From Romboutsia lituseburensis DSM 797 (GTDB taxonomy: Bacteria > Bacillota > Clostridia > Peptostreptococcales > Peptostreptococcaceae): DNA of 64,000 bases. A program made the position numbers and the translations under genes. Below, one piece after another: positions 42,850 to 51,686 of the stretch (the first letter of the stretch is position 1; each line of letters begins with the position of its first letter). The notes beneath the pieces were generated by a model. The model saw only the letters and a program-made list of their open reading frames with translations, made no database searches and was not told the origin of the DNA. The DNA is taken from assembly GCF_900103615.1 (NCBI RefSeq), contig NZ_FNGW01000003.1:248001-312000 (forward strand), given 5' to 3'.

Positions 42850-42948
42850 TAATTGTTTGAGATATTTTTTAGAAGAACAAATATATCTCAAAAAAGAAAG
42901 TATGTTCTTTATTGAGGCGAAAAAAAGTTTAATATAATATTATTATTC

Positions 42949-43428
42949 CTAACATTTCATAACTTTACTCGTTCTTTTTTTAAAATTATTCATTTTTAAC
43001 TCAACATACCTTACAGGAACTTTTTCTAAATATGCTATTTCATTATATTCCTTGCCTATGTATTTATAACAAATTTCATCCGATAATAAAAGCTCACTAG
43101 CTCCAGTATCAGCTTCTGTTTCTAAAGTTCCTAATCTAAAATATGTATAAGTAGCTAAAAATAAAGCGTTAGTAGTAGGGTGAAGTACAGCATGACCTAA
43201 CTCATGAGCACATACCTCACGACGCCCTATATCATCTAAATCAGGATGAATAAGTATGACTTTTTCCCCTTTAATCATGCCATAACATCCCTTTAGTTTA
43301 TTTATATCAGTATAATTAGGTAAATAATTTAATTTAATCCCCATTGCATTTATAAGTTCTTCTGGATCAGATGAATCATAACAATATGTAACTCTTCTAA
43401 GTGTTTCCCTTATATAATTTATTTTCAT
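42949..43428 (-). CDS. ImmA/IrrE-family metallopeptidase
   Basis: The 159-residue protein carries the zinc-protease motif HELGH (CAHELGHAVLH) of the ImmA/IrrE (DUF955) family, with a downstream ADTGASELL acidic ligand region. In mobile elements such proteases cleave the adjacent repressor on induction. It lies next to a cI-like repressor in the same direction, the usual prophage or ICE lysogeny pair. Confidence 0.9.
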   Translation of the reverse strand: MKINYIRETLRRVTYCYDSSDPEELINAMGIKLNYLPNYTDINKLKGCYGMIKGEKVILIHPDLDDIGRREVCAHELGHAVLHPTTNALFLATYTYFRLGTLETEADTGASELLLSDEICYKYIGKEYNEIAYLEKVPVRYVELKMNNFKKRTSKVMKC

Positions 43429-43497
43429 TAATAAGTCCCTCCCCCTAAAAATCGTAAAAATTAAGTGAGTAAGCAGGAATTTATATATCTACTTGAA

Positions 43498-43890
43498 TCA
43501 ATCATTATCTTTTTGTAGTGCCATCATCATACCAACTTTCATTGCTTTTAGTATGTTGTCTATATCATTTTTATCAGCAGGCTTACCATAAAGCATCAAA
43601 CCATCTTGTTTTAGCATTTCTTTAGTATTTTCATATATACTTTCAATATCTTTATTCATATCATTTTGCAAAGTTTTATAGTTTCTAATATCTGTTATAC
43701 CAAGTAAGTAATCAGTAGATACTTCTAAAATCTCAGCTAATTTTGATAGTGTAGCAGCTTTAGGTTCTCTAAGTCCATTTTCATACCTAGATAAAGTTGC
43801 TTCATTTATTTTGGCTTTTTCACATAATTCTTTTTGATTCATACCTAAATAACGTCTAGCTTTTGTTATTCTTTCTCCGATACTCTCCAT
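43498..43890 (-). CDS. cI-like XRE-family phage repressor
   Basis: The product (130 residues from the chosen ATG) has an N-terminal helix-turn-helix (GERITKARRYLGMNQKELCEKAKINEATLSRYENG) and a short C-terminal region lacking the peptidase domain of LexA-like repressors. The ATG at 43890 fits AGAGGTGAT. It is followed by the ImmA protease and is divergent from early lytic-type genes, with an operator array in between. Confidence 0.9.
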   Translation of the reverse strand: MESIGERITKARRYLGMNQKELCEKAKINEATLSRYENGLREPKAATLSKLAEILEVSTDYLLGITDIRNYKTLQNDMNKDIESIYENTKEMLKQDGLMLYGKPADKNDIDNILKAMKVGMMMALQKDND

Positions 43891-43922
43891 AATTATCACC
43901 TCTATAAACATTATAGTATGAA

Positions 43923-44087
43923 TTTACCAAAAAGGAAATAAAAATTAACAAATGGTAAAAAAATAGAAATAATTTATAAAACAGAAATATAATTTTCAAA
44001 ATAGAAAAAATAAAATACAATATTACCAAAAAGGATAAAAAAGTTACTAAATGGTAAATTTAAATGTAAATTTATACAAATGGTCAG
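43923..44087. promoter_or_regulatory. Repressor operator array
   Basis: Five copies of a half-conserved site TTACCA-A/T-rich occur between the repressor and the rightward genes: 43923-43935 and 44022-44034 (TTACCAAAAAGG) and, on the other strand, 43948-43958, 44046-44057 and 44076-44087 (ACAAATGGTAA, ACTAAATGGTAA, ACAAATGGTCAG). Spacing and orientation suit cooperative repressor binding. Confidence 0.7.
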
Positions 44088-44095
44088 AAAATGTC

Positions 44096-44125
44096 TTGAC
44101 TCTGGATATTAATTCCAGTTAATAT
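44096..44125 (+). promoter_or_regulatory. Rightward early promoter with internal palindrome
   Basis: TTGACT (44096-44101) and TAATAT (44120-44125) with an 18-nt spacer make a sigma-A promoter. The spacer contains CTGGA-N7-TCCAG (44102-44118), a possible site for the small XRE protein encoded next. Confidence 0.6.
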
Positions 44126-44164
44126 TAAATTACAGAAACACAGAAAAGTTATGGGGGGATAAAT

Positions 44165-44404
44165 TTGAATTTTAGATTACTTAAATCAAAACGTGTACTT
44201 AAAGGTTTGTATCAATATGAATTAGCACAAGATATAGGGGTATCTTCTAAAACATATAATTTTAAGGAAAATGGGAAAATACCATTTACTGTAGATGAAA
44301 TATTGAAGTTAATTGAACGTTTAGATTTGACATTTGATGAAGCTAACGATATTTTTTTCTTTAGTAAATTACCAAAAAGTTGGATAAAAAATAAAATATG
44401 CTAA
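44165..44404 (+). CDS. Small XRE-family (Cro-like) protein
   Basis: The 79-residue protein is a single helix-turn-helix domain (LKGLYQYELAQDIGVSSKTYNFKENGKIPFTV). It starts at a TTG preceded by GGGGGG. As the first rightward gene opposite the repressor it takes the position of Cro. Confidence 0.82.
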   Translation: MNFRLLKSKRVLKGLYQYELAQDIGVSSKTYNFKENGKIPFTVDEILKLIERLDLTFDEANDIFFFSKLPKSWIKNKIC

Positions 44405-44430
44405 AACGTAAAGTTAAAGGGGGAATATGA

Positions 44431-45243
44431 ATGAATCATTTAGGGTTATTTACAAATGAAAATTTCGGGGAAATAAATGTTGTACTAATAAACAAAAAAG
44501 AATACTTTGAAGCTATACCTATAGCAAAGGCATTAGGATACTCAAATCCAAGAGATGCAATACTTAGATTATGTAAAAAAGAGGGGGTCGTATTTTCCGA
44601 CGTGGGGGTAATCACCGCAACAAAATGTGATAAGAGTCAGGCAATTCAATATGTTAGTAAAAAGTTCATAGATGAAGGAAATGTATATAGGTTAATACTT
44701 AAATCAAAATTACCAAGTGCCAAGAAGTTTGAGAGTTGGTTAATGGATGAGGTGATACCTTCTATTAGAAAAAATGGTATGTACATGAATGATGAGGCAA
44801 TTGAACAAACACTAAACAATCCAGATTTTATAATACAAATGGCAAATAAGCTCAAATCAGAAAAAGAAGAAAGATTAAAAGCTGAGAAAAGAGCAAGTAA
44901 CTTAGAATCAGCTATTAAAATAGATAAGCCATATACTGAGTTTGGAAAGTCTATAGTAAATTCTACAGGCTGCTTAACTATAGGTAAATTTGCAAAGCTT
45001 CTTAATAATAACAATATAAAAATAGGAAGAAATCAGCTATATGGATATTTAAGGGACAATGGTTATTTAATAAAGACTGGTAAAGATAAAAACATACCAA
45101 AGCAAATTTATATAAAGCAAGGTTTATTTGAAGTAAGTGAAAGTATAGTAAATACAAGTGAGGGGAAATTTCTATCAGCTACAACTCTTATAACTGGTAA
45201 AGGTCAAAAGTATTTCAGTGAATCATTAGAAATGATTTTTTAA
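44431..45243 (+). CDS. Phage antirepressor (BRO-N plus KilAC-type)
   Basis: The 270-residue protein has an N-terminal BRO-N/Bro family domain (INVVLINKKEYFEAIPIAKALGYSNPRDAI ... FESWLMDEVIPSIRKNG), a coiled segment around 130-150, and a C-terminal ANT/KilAC-like domain (LTIGKFAKLLNNNNIKIGRNQLYGYLRDNGYL). Such proteins counter the prophage repressor or act as regulators. It follows the Cro-like gene by 27 nt. Confidence 0.88.
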   Translation: MNHLGLFTNENFGEINVVLINKKEYFEAIPIAKALGYSNPRDAILRLCKKEGVVFSDVGVITATKCDKSQAIQYVSKKFIDEGNVYRLILKSKLPSAKKFESWLMDEVIPSIRKNGMYMNDEAIEQTLNNPDFIIQMANKLKSEKEERLKAEKRASNLESAIKIDKPYTEFGKSIVNSTGCLTIGKFAKLLNNNNIKIGRNQLYGYLRDNGYLIKTGKDKNIPKQIYIKQGLFEVSESIVNTSEGKFLSATTLITGKGQKYFSESLEMIF

Positions 45244-45310
45244 GCAACGGACGAAGTCGTTGGCGACAGAAAATGTAGCGCCCACGCAGTGGCTTAAGCG
45301 AAGCGACTTT
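45244..45310. repeat. G/C-rich structured island between antirepressor and nuclease genes
   Basis: By hand count 37 of the first 64 bases are G or C, against a very AT-rich background. It holds several stems: GTCG-TTGG-CGAC (45256-45267), an overlapping CAACG/CGTTG, CCAC/GTGG and AAGCG repeats, ending in TTTTTT. It could be a structured RNA with a terminator-like end or an inserted palindromic (MITE/REP-like) element. It is not part of either flanking gene. Confidence 0.5.
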
Positions 45311-45343
45311 TTTACAATAATAGATGTTGGGGGGAGTAATCTA

Positions 45344-46344
45344 ATGAGAAAATATTTAGATGCAAATATAATATTTGAAACAAAAGATAAAGATAAAAAA
45401 TCATGGCTGGAAGCTAGAAAATGTGGAATTGGAGGAAGTGATGCAGCTAGTGTACTAGGGCTTAATCCATATAGAAGTTCAATGAGTGTTTATTTAGAAA
45501 AAACTAATGATAATAATATTATAAATAACTTCGGGAAGGAATTTATCAATCAAAGTAGCTTACCTAAAAATGATTCAAATATAGTAGATAAAGAAACAAA
45601 TTATAAAATGGAACTTGGTAATAAATTAGAAAACTTTGTAGCTAATGAATTTACTTTAAAAACTGGGAAAAAAGTTAGAAATGTAAATGGCATTTTAAGA
45701 AATGATAAATATCCATTTGCTATATCAAATATAGATAGATCAGTTGTTGGTGAAAAAGCATTTTTAGAATGTAAAGTAACTAGTAGCTATAATAAAAAGC
45801 TATGGGAAAAAGAAGTCCCTATTCATTATCAAATACAGTGCTATCACTATATGGCAGTAAGTGGAGCAACTCATTGCTATGTAGCAGCACTAATTGGAAA
45901 TGAAAAATTAATTATACATGAACTAAAAAGAGATGAAGAAATCATAAATGAAATAATGGATTTGGAAAAAAGTTTTGGCATCAGTGCGTATTAGGTGGAG
46001 ATTTACCTTTACCAGATGGAAGTAGTGACTATTCAAAAGTACTTCAAAGTTTTTATAAAGATAGTAAACAAGAAGAATTAATATTGTTTGAAAAAGAAGA
46101 TGTATTAAATAGATATGATGATGTTTGTGGTCTTATAAAAGAACTAGATATTGAAAAGAAAACTATAGAGCAATATATACAGATGCAAATGAAAGAATAT
46201 GAAATAGCATATCTTGGGGAGAGGAAGATCACTTGGAAAATACAAGAGAGAAAGAGTTTGGATACTAAAAGATTAAAAGAAGAATTGCCAGAAGTAGTAG
46301 AAAAATATATGAAAACTACTACTTGTAGAGCATTTAGAATTTGA
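45344..46344 (+). pseudogene. YqaJ-type phage recombination exonuclease, frameshifted
   Basis: The first part (45344-45994) has the YqaJ/lambda-exonuclease-like signatures WLEARKCGIGGSDAASVLG, the catalytic D...LECK pair (NIDRSVVGEKAFLECK) and VPIHYQIQCYHYM. Near 45966-45976 (GAAAAAAGTTTTGGC) one base appears missing. The natural continuation (FWHQCVLGGDLPLPDG...) is in another frame and runs to 46344, including the conserved IEQYIQMQMKEYEIAY helix. The intact protein would be about 333 residues. ATG 45344 fits GGGGGGAG 8 nt upstream. It is the RecE-like partner of the RecT gene downstream. Either decay or sequencing error in the A/T run is possible. Confidence 0.85.
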
Positions 46345-46603
46345 TAAAAAACTTATAGGTATATATAACAGTAAAGAAAGTACAGATTAAAAAGAAGAAA
46401 AGATTCATAGCAAATGAAAATGTAAATTTCTTAGTACTTCTATAATTAATAAAAGAGCTATAAACGGTAGGTAGATATATAAAAGAACCACCCACTAGTA
46501 TTAATTTAGAATTTAGAGTAAAAAGACCTATAAGTCCGAAAGCAATACCTAATAAAGAAAAAATATTGAATTCATTAGTAAGAGACAAAATTTTTTTTAA
46601 CAT
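46334..46603 (-). CDS. Small membrane protein on the opposite strand
   Basis: The product has 89 residues from ATG 46603, which has TTGGAGG at good distance. It has three hydrophobic segments and a basic tail. It is inserted between yqaJ and recT against their direction, as morons often are. No family is recognised. The strong ribosome binding site argues that it is real. Confidence 0.5.
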   Translation of the reverse strand: MLKKILSLTNEFNIFSLLGIAFGLIGLFTLNSKLILVGGSFIYLPTVYSSFINYRSTKKFTFSFAMNLFFFLICTFFTVIYTYKFFIKF

Positions 46604-46676
46604 AAGAACCTCCAATAATAAAGATAATTTAATTGTAGTTATAAAACTTTAAAATTTCAATAAAAGGGGATAAAAA

Positions 46677-47441
46677 ATGAGTAATTTAAAAAATGTATTA
46701 AAAAATCAAGAAGACAAAGGACAAGGTATAACAGTAAATCCAACTTATGCTATGAAACAATTAATGATAAAAATGAAAAATGATATAGATTTAGCACTTC
46801 CTAAAAATCTAAGTAGTGAAAGATTTCAAAAGGTATCAATGTCAGCATTTAATAATAATGAGAAGCTTCAAAACTGTGAGCCTACGACATTTATTGCAGC
46901 TATGATGCAAAGTGCTCAGTTAGGATTAGAGCCAAACACACCTCTAGGACAAGTCTATTTAATACCACATAATTTAAATGGAGTAGATAAAGTACAATTT
47001 CAAGTTGGATATAAAGGACTTTTACAATTAGCACATAGAAGTGGAAAGCTAAAAACTTTATATGCTCATGAAGTTAAAGAAAATGATGAGTTTGAAATAG
47101 ATTATGGACTAGAACAAAAGCTTATTCATAAGCCATTACTTAAAGGAAATAGAGGAGATGTTATTGGATACTATGCAGTTTATCACCTAGAACCTAGTGG
47201 ATATAGTTTTGAATTTATGACTTATGATGAAGTAGCAAAGCATGGTAAAAAGTACTCTAAAGACTTTGAAGGTGGTATATGGGAAAAAGATTTTGATTCA
47301 ATGGCTAAGAAAACTGTTATTAAAAAACTTTTAAAATATGCACCACTTAGTATTGAAATGCAAAAGGCTGTAGCTTTTGATGAAAGTGTTAAATCTAGCA
47401 TTGATAGTGACATGTTGTTAGTTGAATCTATAGGTGAGTAA
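46677..47441 (+). CDS. recT: RecT-family phage recombinase
   Basis: The 254-residue protein matches RecT single-strand annealing proteins: FIAAMMQSAQLGLEPNTPLGQVYLIPH, VDKVQFQVGYKGLLQLAHRSG and MAKKTVIKKLLKYAPLS. It promotes annealing of single-stranded DNA together with the YqaJ exonuclease. AAAAGGGG precedes the ATG. Confidence 0.95.
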   Translation: MSNLKNVLKNQEDKGQGITVNPTYAMKQLMIKMKNDIDLALPKNLSSERFQKVSMSAFNNNEKLQNCEPTTFIAAMMQSAQLGLEPNTPLGQVYLIPHNLNGVDKVQFQVGYKGLLQLAHRSGKLKTLYAHEVKENDEFEIDYGLEQKLIHKPLLKGNRGDVIGYYAVYHLEPSGYSFEFMTYDEVAKHGKKYSKDFEGGIWEKDFDSMAKKTVIKKLLKYAPLSIEMQKAVAFDESVKSSIDSDMLLVESIGE

Positions 47442-47497
47442 GAATTGCCGCTTGGTAGGGCAATATAAGTTAAGGGCAAAAAAGAAGGGGGATATAT

Positions 47498-48430
47498 ATG
47501 GCTTTATTTAGACATGTTAGGACAGAGTTTTGGAGAGATGAAAAGGTGTTAGAAGAGATGACTCCTGAGGATAAGTTATTCTTTTTATATCTTTTAACAA
47601 ATGGGAATACGACTCAAATAGGAGTGTATAAAATACCTAAAAAGCAAATGGCCTTTGAATTAGGTTATTCAATAGAAAGTGTAAATACTTTTGTAGATAG
47701 ATTTGAAAATTATTATAAAGTTATAAGGTATAATCCAACAACACGTGAAGTTGCTATTAAAAAATGGGGTAAGTACAACTTAATTAAAGGTGGTAAGCCA
47801 ATTTTAGATTGTGTAAAAAAAGAGATAAGAGAAGTAAAGGATAAAACATTACTAGCTTATGTAGCTGATGATATATCTAAAGAAGATATAAAAATAGAGT
47901 TTGTAAAGTATATAGACGATACGTATAACGATTCGTTGGATAGTAGGCTTACGATACGTGGGCAAAAAGAAAAAGAAAATAAAAAAGAAAAAGAAGAAGA
48001 AAAAGAAAATGAAGACGTGGCGTATTCTATGTCTGTAGGTAAGTTTAAAAAATTATATGAAGAAAATGTAGGTCTTATAAATGGAATTGTAGCTCAGTGG
48101 TTAATAGAACTTGCTGAGAATATAGATTATGAATTATTTAAAAAAGCTATAGAAATAGCTACAGATAGAGGTAAATGCAATAAGGGATATATAAATGGAA
48201 TTTTAAATCAATGGAGTGATAATAACATTAGAAGCTATAGTGATCTAATGGCTTATGAAAAAAGTAAACAAAATAGGGGAGATAGATATGGAGCAAATAG
48301 CAACAAGTATAGAAAAAATGAATTTACCTCATGGTGCGAAGATGAGGATGAAGAACTTTATAGAAAGCCAACATATGATGAAATCGCAGCAGTCGAAAGG
48401 GAATTTGGAGAATTTAGAACTAAACATTAG
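47498..48430 (+). CDS. DnaD-domain phage replication initiation protein
   Basis: The 310-residue protein starts with a phage replisome organiser-type winged helix (MALFRHVRTEFWRDEKVLEEMTPEDKLFFLYLLTN), then a very acidic/Lys linker (about 160-175), then a DnaD-like helical domain ending in CNKGYINGILNQWSDNNIRS. The YxxxILxxW motif is diagnostic of DnaD. AGAAGGGGG precedes the ATG. Its last 143 nt are overlapped by the DnaC-like gene in another frame. Confidence 0.9.
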   Translation: MALFRHVRTEFWRDEKVLEEMTPEDKLFFLYLLTNGNTTQIGVYKIPKKQMAFELGYSIESVNTFVDRFENYYKVIRYNPTTREVAIKKWGKYNLIKGGKPILDCVKKEIREVKDKTLLAYVADDISKEDIKIEFVKYIDDTYNDSLDSRLTIRGQKEKENKKEKEEEKENEDVAYSMSVGKFKKLYEENVGLINGIVAQWLIELAENIDYELFKKAIEIATDRGKCNKGYINGILNQWSDNNIRSYSDLMAYEKSKQNRGDRYGANSNKYRKNEFTSWCEDEDEELYRKPTYDEIAAVEREFGEFRTKH

Positions 48431-49106
48431 TGAGTATAGATGTGCTAAGTGTAGGGATTTAACTTTTATTATAGAAGATGGAGTTGCAATAGCTTGTGAA
48501 TGTAGAGGGGTAAGGCAAGCTGAGGAGATACTAAAAAGAAGTGGTATAAGTGAGGAGTTTAGGAATAAGAGATTTAGTAATTTTGTTTATGGTAGCCAAA
48601 GGCAAATTATAGATGCATATAAAGAAGCTTGTACTTACTCTAAATATTTTAAGGATATTGAAAATGATAGGTGTAATTCTATTATGTTTATGGGGCAAGT
48701 TGGGTCAGGCAAGACCCACCTTAGCCTAGCTATTGCCAATGAACTTATGGAAAATAGTGTAGGTGTAGTGTATATGAGTTATAGAGAAGTGATAACAAAG
48801 CTTAAGCAAAATATTATGGATGATGTTTATTATCATAGGGTACTAGGGAAGTACAAAGTTGCAAGGGTACTTTTGATTGATGACTTGTTTAAGGGTAAGG
48901 TCACTGATAGTGATATTAATATTATATTTGAGCTGATTAATTACAGATATTTTAATAAGTTACCTGTAATTGTTAGTTGTGAGCTGGATATTGATGGACT
49001 GTTAAATGTTGATGAAGCTATAGGTAGTAGATTAGTTGAAATGTGCAAGGACTATTTATTAGAGTTAAAAGGGCAAAGGTTAAATTATAGAATGTATGGA
49101 AAATAA
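48288..49106 (+). CDS. DnaC/IstB-like helicase loader ATPase
   Basis: The product (272 residues from ATG 48288) has a CxxC pair near the N-terminus (YRCAKCRDLTF), then the AAA+ core with Walker A MFMGQVGSGKTH, Walker B VLLIDDLFKG and sensor region CELDIDGLLNVDEAIGSRLVEM. AGGGGAG lies 7 nt before this ATG. It should load the replicative helicase for phage replication with the DnaD protein. The 143-nt overlap with the preceding gene is large but both frames carry expected family sequence. A terminator follows. Confidence 0.9.
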   Translation: MEQIATSIEKMNLPHGAKMRMKNFIESQHMMKSQQSKGNLENLELNISEYRCAKCRDLTFIIEDGVAIACECRGVRQAEEILKRSGISEEFRNKRFSNFVYGSQRQIIDAYKEACTYSKYFKDIENDRCNSIMFMGQVGSGKTHLSLAIANELMENSVGVVYMSYREVITKLKQNIMDDVYYHRVLGKYKVARVLLIDDLFKGKVTDSDINIIFELINYRYFNKLPVIVSCELDIDGLLNVDEAIGSRLVEMCKDYLLELKGQRLNYRMYGK

Positions 49107-49121
49107 AATATTGGAATATAC

Positions 49122-49150
49122 AAAAGACAGGTTTAATTTCCTGTCTTTTA
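49122..49150 (+). terminator. Intrinsic terminator ending the phage replication module
   Basis: AAAAGACAGG pairs with CCTGTCTTTT around TTTAATTT. After it, 49151-49385 holds no gene that I can see. Confidence 0.9.
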
Positions 49151-49385
49151 TAACATTTATATTTATATCATCCTCCTACCAAATAAGCATACAACACATT
49201 ATCTAAATGCTAATTGGGGTCTAATAACAACCATTCATGCAAATTTTATTGTAAAAAAATATTTTATATAGTATAAATTAGTTCTAAATATGATGTTATC
49301 AAAGTGTTTTCATAATTTTGATAATGTTTATTTTATAATTTGTGGGGTCTAAGATATATATAATAGAAAGAGGAGTGTTTTTTTT

Positions 49386-50204
49386 ATGATTCAAGTTGAT
49401 ATTAAAGAGAGAAAAATTAAAAATAAAGTTATTTTAAAAGATATAAATTTTAAAGTATCAAAAGGTGAAATTATTGGACTAGTAGGAGAAAATGGAGCAG
49501 GAAAAAGCTCGACTATGAAAGCTATAACAGGTTTAACGAAAAATTTTAAAGGTAGTATAACTTATAATAATAAACCTGTTGAGCAAAACTTAGCAGTTTC
49601 ATCATTTATAGAGTACCCTAAATTTATAGATAATTTAACTGGTAAAGAAAACATTGATTATTTTTCAACATTAGCAAATCGAAAGATATCGTCAAATCTT
49701 AAAGACTTAATGAGTGCTTGGGGGTTAGATAAGCATTTAAATAATAAGGCTAAAAATTATTCATTAGGAACAAAGCAAAAACTAGGTTTAATAATTACGT
49801 TATTATTTAATAGACCTTTTTATGTAATCGATGAACCAACTAATGGAATGGATGATGATAGTAGAAGACATCTATTTGATTATTTAAAGTTTCTTAAAAG
49901 TCAAAATATAGGAATCTTAATTAGTAGCCATAATTTAAATGATGTTAATGAAATATGCGATAGAATTATAAAAATTAGTAATGGAACAATTGAAGACTCT
50001 AACTATAATTTTAAAAAGCTTATAACTATGAATATACCAAACTCTGATAAAAAAGTTATTTCTAAATACTTCAATATTGTAAGTTCAGATAATGATATGG
50101 TAACTGTTGAATACGATAATGATTTTATAAAAAACCTTTCTCTTATAAATAGCGAATATAAAGAAATTGATCTTATATCTATAAATAATTACTATAACAA
50201 CTAA
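49386..50204 (+). CDS. ABC-2 type exporter ATPase, BcrA/lantibiotic-immunity-like
   Basis: The 272-residue ATPase has Walker A GLVGENGAGKSS, signature YSLGTKQKLGLIITLLF and Walker B FYVIDEPTNGMDDDSRR, typical of the CcmA/BcrA class of exporters. The C-terminus is extended as in lantibiotic self-protection or bacitracin-type pumps. AGAGGAG precedes the ATG. The permease gene follows by 25 nt. No precursor peptide gene is seen nearby, so resistance to an outside peptide is a reasonable guess. Confidence 0.87.
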   Translation: MIQVDIKERKIKNKVILKDINFKVSKGEIIGLVGENGAGKSSTMKAITGLTKNFKGSITYNNKPVEQNLAVSSFIEYPKFIDNLTGKENIDYFSTLANRKISSNLKDLMSAWGLDKHLNNKAKNYSLGTKQKLGLIITLLFNRPFYVIDEPTNGMDDDSRRHLFDYLKFLKSQNIGILISSHNLNDVNEICDRIIKISNGTIEDSNYNFKKLITMNIPNSDKKVISKYFNIVSSDNDMVTVEYDNDFIKNLSLINSEYKEIDLISINNYYNN

Positions 50205-50229
50205 TATATGAAATTAAAGGAGAATAAAA

Positions 50230-50943
50230 ATGAATAACAGTGTAACAAAATTTATTATTGGAAATTACTTAAAAAAATGGAAAAGCTTATTACCTGTAGT
50301 TATATTAAGCTTATTAGGTTGTATTAGTCTATTTTTTATAAAATCATCAAATCTAGATGTAGCTACTTTGGATTATTTCTTTGTAATTTGGTTTATGATG
50401 AGTATCTTCTATATATACTACATAAGTGATTTAGCAACATATGATTTTAGAAACAAAATAATTCAATTTTTATATTCAAGTGGATATTCAAGAAATCAAT
50501 ACTTAATAAATAAAGTAATATTATTTTTAGTAGTAGGATTTATACATAGTATAATAATAATATTTGCTTATAATTTTGTATTTTCAAAGTTTGTAGTTAG
50601 TGGTACAAGTATAAATCAAATACAAATTCTAGCTATATATCCGCTAATAGTGGTATTCCTAGGAGTAATAGATTTGATTTTAGCATTACTAGATCAATCG
50701 AAGTCAAAAATAATGATAGTGAATATGATAATAATAATAATTTTACCAACATTAATACAAGGTTTGTTTATAAAATTAGGGAATAAACAGTTATTAGATT
50801 TATATAGTAACTCTCCATTTAATCTTTTATCTGCATGTCCTGCTATGTTAAATTTAAGTTTTCCTATAGTAATCTCAACAGTATTAATAATTGTGTTATT
50901 TGTATTTTTAAGCTTAAGATTAAATGAAAATAAAGATTTTTAA
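50230..50943 (+). CDS. ABC-2 type exporter permease
   Basis: The 237-residue protein has six hydrophobic segments in the usual ABC-2 arrangement, with a cytoplasmic loop containing DFRNKIIQFLYSSGYSRNQYL. It is the membrane partner of the preceding ATPase. Sequence is too divergent for a substrate call. Confidence 0.8.
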   Translation: MNNSVTKFIIGNYLKKWKSLLPVVILSLLGCISLFFIKSSNLDVATLDYFFVIWFMMSIFYIYYISDLATYDFRNKIIQFLYSSGYSRNQYLINKVILFLVVGFIHSIIIIFAYNFVFSKFVVSGTSINQIQILAIYPLIVVFLGVIDLILALLDQSKSKIMIVNMIIIIILPTLIQGLFIKLGNKQLLDLYSNSPFNLLSACPAMLNLSFPIVISTVLIIVLFVFLSLRLNENKDF

Positions 50944-50996
50944 TAAAAAATATAATATTTATATAGCTTTCAAAATATTATCAAAATAAGTAAAAT

Positions 50997-51071
50997 AACA
51001 AGTAAATATATGCTAATAGCTATTGGAAAACCTACAGAATCTATTAAAGTTTGAGTTTATGAATATATAAA
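50997..51071 (-). pseudogene. Degenerate fragment of the YvrJ gene
   Basis: These 75 bases align without gaps to 52531-52605, the first half and start of the intact YvrJ gene, with about a dozen changes. The start ATG is ATA and the fourth codon is a stop, so it is dead. Orientation is the same as the intact copy, making direct repeats around the zinc-ribbon genes. Confidence 0.88.
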
Positions 51072-51153
51072 TTTTATAATTAATAATGAAAATAAGGATA
51101 TGAAAAAATTTAACAAGTAATTTATAATAGATGCTAATAGGGAGAGTGGGATA

Positions 51154-51441
51154 ATGTTTAAATTTTGTGATAAGTGTAATACGAAGATAGGCTTTAGACA
51201 GAAGTTTAAATTATGGAATAAGAGTACATATGAAGGATATACATGCGAAAATTGTGGAACTAAATATAAGCCGACTAAATTATCTATGTTACTTGATTTT
51301 ATGGTAATATGGCTTACATTTGTGTTTGTATTTATGAGTGAGTTAAATTTAAAAATAGGATTCTTTTTATGTTTTATTTTGTTAGTAACAGTTAATTTAG
51401 TTACACCGGCAATAGTTGTAAGATATAAGGCTGTAGAATAA
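51154..51441 (+). CDS. TIGR04104-like zinc-ribbon membrane protein, copy 1
   Basis: The 95-residue protein has CDKC and, about 20 residues on, CENC, forming the Cys-x2-Cys ... Cys-x2-Cys ribbon of the TIGR04104 (cxxc_20_cxxc) family. Two TM segments follow. It is a close paralogue of the gene at 52033, and the similarity extends about 75 bp upstream, including GGGAGAGTGGG before the ATG and a tiny MKKFNK-stop frame. Function is unknown. Confidence 0.8.
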   Translation: MFKFCDKCNTKIGFRQKFKLWNKSTYEGYTCENCGTKYKPTKLSMLLDFMVIWLTFVFVFMSELNLKIGFFLCFILLVTVNLVTPAIVVRYKAVE

Positions 51442-51445
51442 ATAT

Positions 51446-51494
51446 AAAAATAGCTGAATACATTTGTATTACCAAATGTTCAGCTATTTTTTAT
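51446..51494 (+). terminator. Intrinsic terminator
   Basis: AAAAATAGCTGAA and TTCAGCTATTTTTT pair with an outer extension ACATTTG/CAAATGT, ending copy 1. Confidence 0.85.
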
Positions 51495-51686
51495 TAGTAT
51501 ATAGAAAAGAAATATATAGTTTGAATTATAACTATATAACCATTTGGGTATGAAATATGACTATTCAAGCAAATAATGTTTACAATTAAATTTGCTTACC
51601 ATAATATAGCAATTGAGCAAGTGTATTAGTAATTATAGGGGTTTTAATTTAATAGTCTATAGAAGTGGTAAGGTGATAATCTATAT

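Noticed and set aside
42854-42892. Attachment site of the prophage remnant
   Set aside because: TTGAGATA/TATCTCAA is an inverted repeat, not a direct repeat, and no partner copy was found at the other end.
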